Assembly: GCA_903937385.1 (NCBI GenBank)
Contig: CAIZZF010000004.1
Span: 79,809-143,808, forward strand
Origin: an uncultured Holophagaceae bacterium
GTDB lineage: Bacteria; Acidobacteriota; Holophagae; Holophagales; Holophagaceae
Length of the DNA stretch: 64,000 nt
Direction: 5' to 3'
Each line of letters starts with the position of its first letter. The stretch's first letter is position 1. Positions 37,068 through 46,059 of the stretch are shown in pieces. The position numbers and the translations under genes were made by a program. The notes under the pieces were generated by a model. It worked only from the letters and a program-made list of their open reading frames with translations, searched no databases and was not told the origin of the DNA.

Positions 37068-38309
37068 ATGAGCAAAGCCAGCATCATCGGCGCCTACAAC
37101 ACAGAGTTCGGCGCCTTCGTGAAGAAGGACAAGGCCACGGGCCTGATCACCGACACCAAGACCTACTACGACCTGCTGATCGAGGCCGGCCGCGGCGCCA
37201 TCGCCGACGCGGGCCTGGAAGCCAAGGACATCGACGCCATCTATGTGGGCTCCTGCTCGCCTGGCTCCTTCATCAACCAGGAGCACGTCGCCCCCATCGC
37301 CGCCGAGATCGACCCGGCCCTGCGCTTCAAGCCCATGACCCGCTGCGAGTGCGCCTGCGCCTCCAGCTCGGTGGCGCTCTATGACGCCATCTACGCCGTC
37401 GAGGCCGGTCGCGCGAAGAACGTCCTGGTCATCGGCGTGGAGAAGATGAACCTCCTGCCCACGCCGCAGATGACCCACGTGCTGGCCTGCTCCTCGCACT
37501 GGCCCACGGAGGGCTCGCGCGGCATGTCCTTCCCCATGCTGTTCGCCGAGTACGCCAAGGGCTACCAGGCCCACTACAACATCCCCACGGAGGAGTTCGA
37601 GCGGATGCTGTGGACCGCCGGCGCGCTCTGCTACAAGAACGGCGCCGAGAACCCCCTGGCCCACGTGAAGAATGGCCCCGCCTCGGTGGAGGCGATCATG
37701 GCCCTCAACGAGCTGGACGCCAAGGGCCGCTGCAAGAACATGATGATCGCTGCCCCCCTGCGCCTGCACGACTGCTCCCTGGTCACGGACGGCGCCGCCG
37801 CCCTGGTCATCACCCAGACCGCGAACGTGAGCAACAAGAAGCGGGCCGTGGAGATCGCCGGCATCGGCCACTCCGTGGAGCGCCTGCCCGAGAACGTGCG
37901 CCCGAACATGTATGAGCTGATGGGCGGCAAGAACGCCGTGGCCAAGGCCTACAAGGAAGCGGGCATCACTGCCGCCGACATCGACCTGGCCGAGGTGCAC
38001 GACTGCTTCACCATCAACCAGATCATCTCCACCGAGGCCCTGGGCCTCTCCGCGGACGGCCGGGCCGGCTACGACTACCTGGACGGCCGGTTCACCCGGG
38101 ACGACAAGGTGGCCATCAACCTCTCGGGCGGCCTCAAGTCCAAGGGCCACCCCGTGGGCGCCACTGGCGCCTCCATGCACGCCCTCATCTACAAACAGAT
38201 CATCGGGGAGGCCATCGGGGTCAAGGCCAGGAAGGCTGACATCGGGGTGGCCTTCAACGTCGGCGGCTCCGCGGTCACCAACTGCGTCACGGTCCTGAGA
38301 AAGCTCTAG
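37068..38309 (+). CDS. Thiolase family protein (SCPx-like)
   Basis: A 413-residue thiolase-superfamily enzyme of the SCPx/acetyl-CoA acetyltransferase-like branch. The acyl-accepting cysteine is within CECACASSSVAL near residue 100. HDCFTINQI (the NEAF-equivalent) lies near 310 and the GGLKSKGHPVGATG histidine near 360. The usual C-terminal catalytic motif of this branch (HNxGG) reads FNVGG, with Phe in place of His. It lies 54 bp after the KAS-like gene, so the two may form a complex, as archaeal HMG-CoA synthase and thiolase do. The substrate is probably a 3-oxoacyl-CoA. Confidence 0.85.
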   Translation: MSKASIIGAYNTEFGAFVKKDKATGLITDTKTYYDLLIEAGRGAIADAGLEAKDIDAIYVGSCSPGSFINQEHVAPIAAEIDPALRFKPMTRCECACASSSVALYDAIYAVEAGRAKNVLVIGVEKMNLLPTPQMTHVLACSSHWPTEGSRGMSFPMLFAEYAKGYQAHYNIPTEEFERMLWTAGALCYKNGAENPLAHVKNGPASVEAIMALNELDAKGRCKNMMIAAPLRLHDCSLVTDGAAALVITQTANVSNKKRAVEIAGIGHSVERLPENVRPNMYELMGGKNAVAKAYKEAGITAADIDLAEVHDCFTINQIISTEALGLSADGRAGYDYLDGRFTRDDKVAINLSGGLKSKGHPVGATGASMHALIYKQIIGEAIGVKARKADIGVAFNVGGSAVTNCVTVLRKL

Positions 38310-38337
38310 TCGCGGCGCTGCCGAGGAAAGGACCCCC

Positions 38338-38655
38338 ATGCCAAGCCTTCTGTACAACGACATGCAGTTCACCGTAGAGCCCAGCGGCAACCGCTGGGAC
38401 ATCTCCTACAAGCTGCCCAGCGGGGGCAGCGCCCTCGCGGGCGCAGGACTGTTCCCGGGCCTGTCCGAGGCCGATGCGGCCGTCCGGGCCCTGGCCCTGG
38501 TCAAGACCATCTTCCCGGTCGGTATCAAGTCCGTGGGCCCCGATGTCACCCACCCCAACCGGATTGGCGACCTCAAGATCGTCGGCCCGGATGTCACCCA
38601 CCCCAACTTCATCTACTGGGACAAGGACAGCGTCTCCAGCCCCAAGACGCTCTGA
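38338..38655 (+). CDS. Unrecognised 105-residue protein with internal repeat
   Basis: I cannot place this small soluble protein in a family. It has no cysteine, so it is not the zinc-containing DUF35 protein that often accompanies thiolases. The C-terminal third holds a near-exact repeat: VGPDVTHPN occurs twice, 16 residues apart, each preceded by an Ile/Lys-rich strand (IK-S and LKI). The corresponding DNA (CCCGATGTCACCCACCCCAAC and its partner) is also repeated. It lies 28 bp after the thiolase with GAGGAAAGG upstream of ATG 38338, and 58 bp before the SDR. A subunit or scaffold of the thiolase complex is one guess. Confidence 0.75.
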   Translation: MPSLLYNDMQFTVEPSGNRWDISYKLPSGGSALAGAGLFPGLSEADAAVRALALVKTIFPVGIKSVGPDVTHPNRIGDLKIVGPDVTHPNFIYWDKDSVSSPKTL

Positions 38656-38713
38656 GCACCGCGCCCCGGACTGTTGCATAAACCAAGAATCAGGATCAAT
38701 CAGAGGAGTCCCC

Positions 38714-39508
38714 ATGGAAATCAAAGGAAGCGTGGCCCTGGTAACGGGTGGCGGGAATGGCATCGGCGAGGCCGTGGTGAAGCACCTGGCCAAGGCCGGC
38801 GCCAAGGTGGTCGTCGTTGACATGGTGCAGAAGAACATTGACCGGGTGGTCAAGGACATCAAGGCCATGGGCGGCGAGGCCTTGGGCATCCAGGCCAACG
38901 TCACCAGCGAAGCCGATACCGCCCGCTACATCAAAGGCACGATTGAGGCCTTCGGCCAGCTCAATATCGCCGTGTCCTGCGCGGGCATCATCCGCGACGG
39001 GACGATGCTCAGCCTCGACAAGGAGACCGGCAAGGTCTCCAAGAAGCTGGGCCTGGACAAGTGGCAGGCGGTCATCGACACCAACCTCACCGGCACCTTC
39101 CTTACCATGCGGGATGCCGCCGAGGCCATGGTCAACGGGGGCTGGCAGGGCCTGCTGGTGCCGATCTCCTCCGTGAACAAGGTCGGCCAGGTTGGACAAA
39201 TCAACTATTCGTCCGCCAAGGTGGCCGACGCCCTCATGCCCAAGATCATCGTGGGCGAGTTCCTGATGCGGGGCATCCGCAACATCCGCTGCGTGGCCAT
39301 CGCCCCAGGCTACACCGCCACCCCCATGCTGACCGGCATGAACCAGGACGCCCTGAAGGCCATCCTGGAGGACGTGCACCTGGGCCGCCTCGTGGCCCCC
39401 GAGGAGATCGCGTCCCTCATCAGCTATTGCGTTGAGAACGAGGCGCTGAACGCGACTACCATCGAGATCACCGGCGGCCTCTGCTACCCCAAGGGCATCG
39501 CCAAGTAG
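38714..39508 (+). CDS. Short-chain dehydrogenase/reductase
   Basis: A 264-residue classical SDR. The NAD(P)-binding motif TGGGNGIG is at about 11-18, the catalytic Ser is in LVPISSVNK and the YxxxK motif is YSSAK near residue 170. IAPGYTATPM follows. An Asp after the second strand (VVVVDM) suggests NAD(H). By context it probably oxidises a 3-hydroxyacyl-CoA or reduces a 3-oxoacyl-CoA for the adjacent thiolase. ATG 38714 has GAGGAG 5 nt upstream. Last gene of the group before the porin. Confidence 0.9.
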   Translation: MEIKGSVALVTGGGNGIGEAVVKHLAKAGAKVVVVDMVQKNIDRVVKDIKAMGGEALGIQANVTSEADTARYIKGTIEAFGQLNIAVSCAGIIRDGTMLSLDKETGKVSKKLGLDKWQAVIDTNLTGTFLTMRDAAEAMVNGGWQGLLVPISSVNKVGQVGQINYSSAKVADALMPKIIVGEFLMRGIRNIRCVAIAPGYTATPMLTGMNQDALKAILEDVHLGRLVAPEEIASLISYCVENEALNATTIEITGGLCYPKGIAK

Positions 39509-39657
39509 TCCTTTTTGATGTTTTGATGGAATCGGTCCTCGCGACCTCTTTTGAACGGGTGTAACATTCCCGCAAACTTCACCACCCCAACCCCACTCCC
39601 CCCCAACCCGATGGCGTCAGGTCCAAGGACCATCGCCATCTCCTTAAAGGACAGGCC

Positions 39658-40950
39658 ATGAAAATTCGTTTCGCTGTCGTAGCAGCCGCCACGGCCCTTA
39701 CGGCTCTCCCTTCCTGGGGCGCAGATTTCCAGGTCGGCACCGGCACCACGTTCTCCATCGCGGGCTTCCTGGCCGTGGGCATCAAGAATGCCACCGTCGA
39801 CAACTCCAACCGCACCGGGCTCAAGTCCGAGACCCGCATCGATGACAACACCTCCCGTATCGCCTTCAACGGGTCCTCCAAGATCGCTGACGGCTGGAAT
39901 GCTGTCTTCTCCATCAACTCCCGGTTCACCACTGACGTGCGGCCCGGCGACACGGTTCTCAGCGGCAACACCCTCACCGTTGGCCAGGCCAGTGGCTGGG
40001 CGGATGACGACACCTGGGCCGGCATCTCCTCTCCCTACGGCCGCATCATCATGGGCAAGAGCTCCTTCTACTGGGGCGACACCGTGGGCCTGCCCCACAT
40101 CGCTCCCTCCCTTGATGCCCCCGGCGAGAACTACCGGGTCTGGGACGTCCAGGGCCTGTCCACCTTCACCATCCTTGATCAGGCTTCCTCCGTGGCCAAG
40201 GGCAACCTGATGCTCAATAACTACACCCTGGGCATCACCCGCTCCCGCAACGTCATCCGTTTCGACTCAATCAACTACAGCGGCGTGGACTTTGCCGTGG
40301 CATGGACCAAGAACGCCACGGGCGGTGAGCTCTGGTGGCCTGGTGTCGGCGGCCAGGTGGCCGGCTATTCCAAGAACTACGAGGAAGGCGGCACCACCTA
40401 CGCCCGTGTCCGTTACAACGGCAATGGCATCTCCCTCATCGCCAGCATGCTGGACCAGAAGCTCATGGGCGGCGTCTACGCCCCGACCCTCTACAACGGC
40501 CCCCTGGACACCAAGGCCTACCGCCTGGGCGCTTCCTACAAGCTGCCCCTCGGCCTGAAGATTGGCGTGGTGTATGACAGCACCACCATTTCCAACGGCA
40601 TCGCCGTTGCGGCCTTCGGCGCTACCCCGGGCGATGCCAAGCGCGACGCCTTCGAGATCCCCGTGTCCTACGCGTGGGGCGACCACATGGTCCACTTCAC
40701 CTACGCCAAGGCCGGCAACGTCTCGGGTGCCACCGCCTCCGGCGCCAACCAGATGAACTTCGTGTATGACTACGCGCTGAACAAGAAGACCTTCATCGCC
40801 TTCATCTACACCAAGCTCAAGAACGACACCAATGGCCACTACAACCCGTTCCTCACCAACTACTCCTTCGGCGGCTCCCAGTCCAACCCGGCTGGTGTCA
40901 ACGGCGAGGGCTTCACTCAGTATGGTGTGAACCTCCAGTTCTGGTTCTAG
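39658..40950 (+). CDS. Outer-membrane porin
   Basis: A 430-residue exported beta-barrel. The signal peptide is KIRFAVVAAATALTALPSWGA. Alternating strands follow and the chain ends VNLQFWF, with the C-terminal Phe needed for BAM insertion. The overall style (GFLAVGIKN, SRIAFNGSSKIADGWNAVF, GRIIMGKSS) is that of the trimeric porins common in Betaproteobacteria. Its position between the SDR and a Liv-type importer suggests it admits the same small organic acid or amide across the outer membrane. AAAGGA precedes ATG 39658. A strong hairpin follows the stop. Confidence 0.87.
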   Translation: MKIRFAVVAAATALTALPSWGADFQVGTGTTFSIAGFLAVGIKNATVDNSNRTGLKSETRIDDNTSRIAFNGSSKIADGWNAVFSINSRFTTDVRPGDTVLSGNTLTVGQASGWADDDTWAGISSPYGRIIMGKSSFYWGDTVGLPHIAPSLDAPGENYRVWDVQGLSTFTILDQASSVAKGNLMLNNYTLGITRSRNVIRFDSINYSGVDFAVAWTKNATGGELWWPGVGGQVAGYSKNYEEGGTTYARVRYNGNGISLIASMLDQKLMGGVYAPTLYNGPLDTKAYRLGASYKLPLGLKIGVVYDSTTISNGIAVAAFGATPGDAKRDAFEIPVSYAWGDHMVHFTYAKAGNVSGATASGANQMNFVYDYALNKKTFIAFIYTKLKNDTNGHYNPFLTNYSFGGSQSNPAGVNGEGFTQYGVNLQFWF

Positions 40951-40960
40951 CCCCCACGAA

Positions 40961-40988
40961 CCCTGCCGGGGCCTTGGTCCCGGCAGGG
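40961..40988 (+). terminator. Terminator after the porin gene
   Basis: A 10-bp perfect stem (CCCTGCCGGG at 40961-40970, CCCGGCAGGG at 40979-40988) with an 8-nt loop is followed by GCTTCTTGG. It begins 10 bp after the porin stop. Confidence 0.75.
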
Positions 40989-41163
40989 GCTTCTTGGCGA
41001 ATGACGCACGGCATTCGAAGGGGGCGACGGCTTGAGTTGGCCGCCGCCCCTTTTGTTCCCCGGTGGAAATCCGGGAATGGCTTTCCATCGGGTCGCTGAA
41101 GCGGTCCCTGGGGAACGGCCGCATGAATTCCAGCACCAACTCATGGCAACCCAAGGAGGCAAC

Positions 41164-42348
41164 ATGCAGAAAAACCGCAAGTTCATGGCCGGTCTGGCCC
41201 TGTCGCTGCTCTTCGGCGCGAGCGCCGCCGTCGCCCAGGACATCAAGATCGCGCACGTCTATGACAAGACGGGTGTGCTCGAAGCCTACGCCAAGCAGAC
41301 CCAGACAGGCCTGCTGATGGGCCTGGAATACGCCACCAACGGCACGATGATGGTCAACGGCCACAAGATCGTGCTCGTCGAGAAGGACACCCAGGGCAAG
41401 CCCGACGTCGCCAAGTCCCAGCTGGCCTCGGCCTATGCCGACGACAAGGTGGCTCTCGCCATCGGCCCCACCAGCTCCGGCGCCGCCCTGGCCATGCTGC
41501 CCGTGGCCGAGGAGTACAAGAAGATCCTGCTGGTCGAGCCCGCCGTGGCCGACTCCATCACCGGCGACAAGTGGAACCGCTTCATCTTCCGCACGGGCCG
41601 CAACTCCTCCCAGGACGCCATCTCGAACGCCGTGGCCCTCGACAAGGCCGGCGTCAACATCGCCACCCTGGCCCAGGACTACGCCTTCGGCAAGGACTTC
41701 GTGAAGGCCTTCCGTGGCGCCATCAAGAACGCCAAGCTGGTGCACGAGGAATACCTGCCCGCCACCACCACCGACTTCACCGCCGGTGCGCAGCGCATCT
41801 TCGACAAGCTCAAGGACCTCAAGGGCCGGAAGATCATCTTCATCAACTGGGCTGGCGGCGGCAACCCGTTCAAGATCGCCGACCTGAACCCCGGCCGCTA
41901 CGGCATCGAGATCGCCACCGGCGGCAACATCCTGCCGGCCCTGGCCGCCTACAAGGCCTTCCCCGGCCTCGAGGGCGCCGCCTACTACTACTACGAGATT
42001 CCCAAGAATCCCGTGAACAAGTGGCTGGTCGCCGAGCACCAGAAGCGCTTCAACACGCCTCCTGACTTCTTCACCGCGGGTGGCATGAGCGCCGGCATGG
42101 CCGTCGTCGAAGCCCTCAAGAAGACCAAGGGCGACGCCAGCACCGAGAAGCTGATCGCCACCATGGAGGGCATGTCCTTCGAGACCCCCAAGGGCAAGAT
42201 GACCTTCCGCAAGGAAGACCACCAGGCCATGCAGCCCATGTACCACTTCAAGATCAAGGTTGATCCCAAGGTGGCCTGGGCCATTCCCGAGCTGGTCCGC
42301 GAGATTCCCATCTCCGAGATGCAGATTCCCATCACCAACAAGCGCTGA
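41164..42348 (+). CDS. Liv-type ABC transporter substrate-binding protein
   Basis: Periplasmic receptor of a branched-chain amino-acid/amide-type importer (peripla_BP_6 fold). It has 394 residues with the signal peptide FMAGLALSLLFGASAAVA, and two lobes recognisable from IKIAHVYDKTGVLEAYAKQT and the conserved GPTSSGAALAMLPVAEE. AAGGAGG precedes ATG 41164. This branch of binding proteins also carries aromatic and aliphatic carboxylates, so given the neighbours the ligand need not be an amino acid. The hairpin after its stop would let it be made in excess over the membrane components. Confidence 0.9.
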   Translation: MQKNRKFMAGLALSLLFGASAAVAQDIKIAHVYDKTGVLEAYAKQTQTGLLMGLEYATNGTMMVNGHKIVLVEKDTQGKPDVAKSQLASAYADDKVALAIGPTSSGAALAMLPVAEEYKKILLVEPAVADSITGDKWNRFIFRTGRNSSQDAISNAVALDKAGVNIATLAQDYAFGKDFVKAFRGAIKNAKLVHEEYLPATTTDFTAGAQRIFDKLKDLKGRKIIFINWAGGGNPFKIADLNPGRYGIEIATGGNILPALAAYKAFPGLEGAAYYYYEIPKNPVNKWLVAEHQKRFNTPPDFFTAGGMSAGMAVVEALKKTKGDASTEKLIATMEGMSFETPKGKMTFRKEDHQAMQPMYHFKIKVDPKVAWAIPELVREIPISEMQIPITNKR

Positions 42349-42361
42349 ACCTGACGTCGCT

Positions 42362-42393
42362 GGCCGCGCGTCCGCCCCGGTGGGCGCGCGGCC
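42362..42393 (+). terminator. Intercistronic hairpin after the binding-protein gene
   Basis: GGCCGCGCG (42362-42370) and CGCGCGGCC (42385-42393) form a 9-bp stem without a strong T-run. In binding-protein operons such hairpins stabilise the upstream mRNA or attenuate downstream transcription. Confidence 0.6.
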
Positions 42394-42437
42394 CGTTGCT
42401 TCCGGCACCCCTCCTCTTTGAATCCCCACGAGAACCC

Positions 42438-43196
42438 ATGCCGTTCGCCCTCGAGACCCAAGAACTCACCATCCGCTTCGGCGGCCATGTGGCTGTGAAC
42501 GCCGTGTCCTGCGCCTTCGAGCCGGGCACGCTCACCGCCATCGTCGGCCCCAATGGCGCCGGCAAGACCACCTACTTCAACCTGATCTCAGGGCAGCTCA
42601 AGGCCAGCGCCGGCCGCGTGTTCCTGCACGGGCAGGACATCAGCAGCCTCTCGGCGCCCCAGCGGAGCCTCCGCGGCATCGGCCGCGCTTTCCAGCTGAC
42701 CAACCTCTTCCCGAACCTCAGCGTGCTGGAGAACATCCGCCTCGCCGTGCAGTCGCGGGCCGGGCTGGGCCACAACCTCTGGAGCATCTGGAGCAGCCAC
42801 CGGGCCCTCATCACCCGTGCCGAGGAGGTGCTGGAGACCGTCGCCCTCACGGCCAAGCGGGACATGGCCGCCAGCGCCCTGCCCCACGGCGACCAGCGCA
42901 AGCTCGAGGTCGCCATCCTCATGGCCCTGGAGCCGGATGTGTTCATGTTCGATGAGCCCACCGCGGGCATGAGCGTGGATGAAGTGCCCGTCATCCTGGA
43001 CCTGATCCGGGGCCTCAAGACCCAGAGCGACAAGACCATCCTGCTCGTGGAGCACAAGATGGATGTCGTCCGGGAGCTGTCGGACCGCATCATCGTCCTG
43101 CACAACGGCGCCCTGGTCGCCGATGGGGAACCGGCGGCGGTGATCGCCTCGCCCATCGTCCAGGAAGCCTATCTGGGTGTCGAGGTGGCGAAATGA
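42438..43196 (+). CDS. Liv-type ABC transporter ATP-binding protein (LivG-like)
   Basis: A 252-residue ATPase. It has Walker A GPNGAGKTTYFNLISG, the LivG-type Q-loop region (GRAFQLTNLFPNLSVLENIRL), a degenerate signature ALPHGDQRKLEVAILM, Walker B VFMFDEPTAGM and the H-loop VEHKMDVV. It pairs with the LivF-like gene, whose start overlaps its stop by 4 nt. In the Liv system the two ATPases form a heterodimer under the LivHM channel. Gene order here (binding protein, G, F, H, M) differs from the E. coli order livKHMGF. Confidence 0.92.
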   Translation: MPFALETQELTIRFGGHVAVNAVSCAFEPGTLTAIVGPNGAGKTTYFNLISGQLKASAGRVFLHGQDISSLSAPQRSLRGIGRAFQLTNLFPNLSVLENIRLAVQSRAGLGHNLWSIWSSHRALITRAEEVLETVALTAKRDMAASALPHGDQRKLEVAILMALEPDVFMFDEPTAGMSVDEVPVILDLIRGLKTQSDKTILLVEHKMDVVRELSDRIIVLHNGALVADGEPAAVIASPIVQEAYLGVEVAK

Positions 43197-43930
43197 GCGA
43201 ACCCCTGCTGCAGCTCCAGGGTGTCCATACCCACATCGGTGCCTACCACATCCTGCAGGGCGTCGACCTCACCGTACCCAAGGGCGAGCTGACCGTCCTG
43301 CTGGGCCGCAACGGCGCCGGCAAGACCACCACCCTGCGCACCATCATGGGCCTGTGGCAGGTATCCGCGGGCTCCGTCACCTTCGAGGGCGAGAACATCG
43401 GGCTCCTGGCCACCCCGGACATCGCTCAGCGGGGCATCGCCTACGTGCCCGAGAACATGGGCATCTTCTCGGACCTCACCGTGGCCGAGAACATGATCCT
43501 CGCCGCCCGCAACGCCAAGCGCGCCGAGGACATGGACGCCAAGCGCCTGGAGTGGGTCTTCGGGCTCTTCCCGGCCATGAAGCGCTTCTGGCAGCACCCT
43601 GCGGGGCTGCTATCCGGCGGTCAGAAGCAGATGCTGGCCGTGGCCCGCGCCATCGTCGAGCCCCGGAAGCTGCTGCTCATCGACGAGCCCAGCAAGGGCC
43701 TGGCCCCGGCCATCATCCAGAACATGATCACGGCCTTCCAGGAGCTCAAGCGGACGGACACCACGATCCTCCTGGTGGAGCAGAACTTCAACTTCGCGCG
43801 GCAGCTCGGCGATCAGGTGGCGGTCATGGACGGCGGCCAGATCGTGCACTCGGGCACCATGGCCGACCTCGCCGGTGACGAGGGCCTGCAGCAGCGCCTG
43901 CTGGGCCTGTCCCTCGCGTCGCATCAGTGA
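43193..43930 (+). CDS. Liv-type ABC transporter ATP-binding protein (LivF-like)
   Basis: The second ATPase of the importer, 245 residues. Walker A is GRNGAGKTTTLRTIMGL, the signature LLSGGQKQMLAVARAI, Walker B LLLIDEPSKGLAP, and the switch His is replaced by Gln (VEQNF), as is usual for LivF. The start overlaps the LivG stop (ATGA). The LivH-like gene starts 13 bp downstream with AAGGAG before it. Confidence 0.92.
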   Translation: MSEPLLQLQGVHTHIGAYHILQGVDLTVPKGELTVLLGRNGAGKTTTLRTIMGLWQVSAGSVTFEGENIGLLATPDIAQRGIAYVPENMGIFSDLTVAENMILAARNAKRAEDMDAKRLEWVFGLFPAMKRFWQHPAGLLSGGQKQMLAVARAIVEPRKLLLIDEPSKGLAPAIIQNMITAFQELKRTDTTILLVEQNFNFARQLGDQVAVMDGGQIVHSGTMADLAGDEGLQQRLLGLSLASHQ

Positions 43931-43943
43931 TGAAGGAGTCTCG

Positions 43944-44960
43944 ATGAATTCCCCTGCAACCACGGCCATCGAGCCCCTGCCGACGGTCAAGCCGGACCGC
44001 CTGCCGCTGATGCTCCTGCCGGTGCTGGCGCTGGTGGCGCTGCCCCTGATCGGCTCGGCCTCGACCTGGGTGACGCTCACCTTCGCGGGCCTCGCCATGG
44101 GCATGATCATCTTCATCATCGCCTCGGGCCTCACCCTCGTGTTCGGCCTCATGGACGTGCTCAACTTCGGCCATGGCGTGTTCATCACCCTGGGCGCCTT
44201 CATGGCCACCTCGGTGCTGGGCCTCATGACCGGCTGGACCACCAGCACCAGCCTGCTGCTCAACCTGGTGGCAGTCCTCGCGGCCATGCTCGTGGCCATG
44301 AGCGTGGCCGGCGGCGTCGGCGCGGTCTTCGAGCGGGTCATCATCCGACCGGTCTACGGCCAGCCCCTGAAGCAGATCCTCATCACGATGGGTGGCATGA
44401 TCGTGGGCGAGGAGCTCATCAAGGTGGTCTGGGGTCCCGAGGCCCGGCCCCTGCTGCTGCCCACGGCCTTCCAGGGCTCCATCCTGATGGGTGAGGCCGC
44501 CGTGGAGAAGTACCGCCTGATCTCGGTGGTGCTGGGCCTGATCGTCTTCGCCATCATGACCTGGGTGCTCACCCACACCAAAGTCGGTCTCCTGATCCGG
44601 GCGGGCGTCCACGACCGGGAGATGGTCGAGAGCCTCGGCTACCGCATCCGCCGCCTCTTCATTGGCGTCTTCGTCGTCGGTTCCGCCCTGGCGGGCCTTG
44701 GCGGCGTCATGTGGGGCCTCTACCAGCAAAGCGTCATCCCGCAACTCGGCTCCCAGGTCAACGTCCTCCTCTTCATCGTCATCATCATCGGGGGCATGGG
44801 GTCCGTCACCGGGTGCTTCATCGGCGCGATGCTGGTGGGCCTGCTCGCCAACTACACCGGCTTCCTGGCGCCCAAGGTGGCCCTCTTCTCCAACATCCTG
44901 CTCATGGTGATCGTCCTCCTGTGGCGACCCGAGGGGCTCTATCCCGTGGGGAAGAAGTGA
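43944..44960 (+). CDS. Liv-type ABC transporter permease (LivH-like)
   Basis: A 338-residue inner-membrane permease with about eight hydrophobic helices. The family motifs are ASGLTLVFGLMDVLNFGHGVF near residue 60 and the GLGGVMWGLYQQ and GGMGSVTGCFIGA blocks near the end. It forms the channel with the LivM-like protein. Its stop overlaps the LivM start by one base (TGATG). ATG 43944 has AAGGAG 5 nt upstream. Confidence 0.92.
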   Translation: MNSPATTAIEPLPTVKPDRLPLMLLPVLALVALPLIGSASTWVTLTFAGLAMGMIIFIIASGLTLVFGLMDVLNFGHGVFITLGAFMATSVLGLMTGWTTSTSLLLNLVAVLAAMLVAMSVAGGVGAVFERVIIRPVYGQPLKQILITMGGMIVGEELIKVVWGPEARPLLLPTAFQGSILMGEAAVEKYRLISVVLGLIVFAIMTWVLTHTKVGLLIRAGVHDREMVESLGYRIRRLFIGVFVVGSALAGLGGVMWGLYQQSVIPQLGSQVNVLLFIVIIIGGMGSVTGCFIGAMLVGLLANYTGFLAPKVALFSNILLMVIVLLWRPEGLYPVGKK

Positions 44961-46048
44961 TGCTGAACCACCTCCTCTCCGGCGATCTGCCCCGCAGCCG
45001 AGTCCTGGCCGTGGTGCTCGTCATCATCCTGGCCGGCCTCCTGCTCACGCCCTTCATCTTTCCGGGGGCCAAGGCCCTCAACGTGGCCGCGAAGATCTGC
45101 TACTTCATCGTGCTGGTGGCCAGCTTCGACCTGCTGCTGGGCTACACCGGCATCGTGTCCTTCGCCCACACCATGTTCTTCGGCATCGGCGCCTACGGCA
45201 TCGCCATCGCCCTCACCCGCATGGGCCCCACCTGGAAGGGTGTGGCGGTCGGGGTCGCGGCGGCCCTGCTCATCTCCCTGATCCTCTCCCTGGTCATCGG
45301 GCTCTTCAGCCTCCGGGTGAAGGCCATGTTCTACGCCATGATCACCCTGGCCGTGGCCAGCGCCTTCATGACCATGGCCTCGCAGTTCTCTGACATCACG
45401 GGCGGCGAGGACGGCCTCAGCTTCAAGGTGCCGGAGCTGCTGACGCCCGGCTTCTCGCTGCGGGAAGCCCCGTTCCTGGGCGTCTCCCTGGACGGCAAGC
45501 TGATCACCTTCTACCTGCTGATCGCCGTGACGGTGGTGCTGTTCCTGCTGATGCTGCGCATCGTCAACTCGCCCTTCGGCCGCGTGCTGCAGGCCATCCG
45601 CGAGAACGAGTTCCGCGCCGAGGCCCTGGGCTACCGCACCGTGTCCTACCGGACCTCCTCCAACGTGCTCTCGGCCATGTTCGCCACCCTCGCGGGCGCC
45701 CTGATGGCCCTGTGGATGCGCTACAACGGCCCGGACACGTCGCTGTCCTTCGAGATCATGATCGACCTCCTGCTCATGGTCGTCATCGGCGGCATGGGCA
45801 CCCTCTATGGCGCCGTGGTGGGCGCCGCCATCTTCATCGTGGCCCAGAACTACCTGCAAGAGCTGATGAAGCTGGCCAGCAGCGCCTCCGTCAAGATCCC
45901 CCTGCTGCGGGACCTGGTCCATCCGGACCGCTGGCTGCTGTGGCTGGGCCTGCTGTTCATCCTGAGTGTCTACAAGTTCCCCACGGGCATCGTGGGCAAG
46001 CTCCGCCTCAGCGCCTGGCGGAAGCGCACGGCCCAGCCAGGAGCCTGA
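44960..46048 (+). CDS. Liv-type ABC transporter permease (LivM-like)
   Basis: A 362-residue inner-membrane permease, second half of the channel. The characteristic LLLGYTGIVSFAHTMFFGIGAY is near residue 60, the coupling-helix region AIRENEFRAEALGYR near 215, and GGMGTLYGAVVGAA near 275. Translation is coupled to livH by the TGATG overlap. The alpha/beta hydrolase gene begins 11 bp after the stop, so it belongs to the same operon. Confidence 0.92.
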   Translation: MLNHLLSGDLPRSRVLAVVLVIILAGLLLTPFIFPGAKALNVAAKICYFIVLVASFDLLLGYTGIVSFAHTMFFGIGAYGIAIALTRMGPTWKGVAVGVAAALLISLILSLVIGLFSLRVKAMFYAMITLAVASAFMTMASQFSDITGGEDGLSFKVPELLTPGFSLREAPFLGVSLDGKLITFYLLIAVTVVLFLLMLRIVNSPFGRVLQAIRENEFRAEALGYRTVSYRTSSNVLSAMFATLAGALMALWMRYNGPDTSLSFEIMIDLLLMVVIGGMGTLYGAVVGAAIFIVAQNYLQELMKLASSASVKIPLLRDLVHPDRWLLWLGLLFILSVYKFPTGIVGKLRLSAWRKRTAQPGA

Positions 46049-46059
46049 GGAGGCCTGCC

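Noticed and set aside
38338..38655. DUF35-type thiolase partner
   Set aside because: DUF35 proteins have a four-cysteine zinc ribbon; this protein contains no cysteine.
40267..42429. A 720-codon minus-strand open frame across the porin and binding-protein genes
   Set aside because: It spans two unrelated genes and their terminator, and its His/Gly/Val-rich composition is typical of antisense translation.
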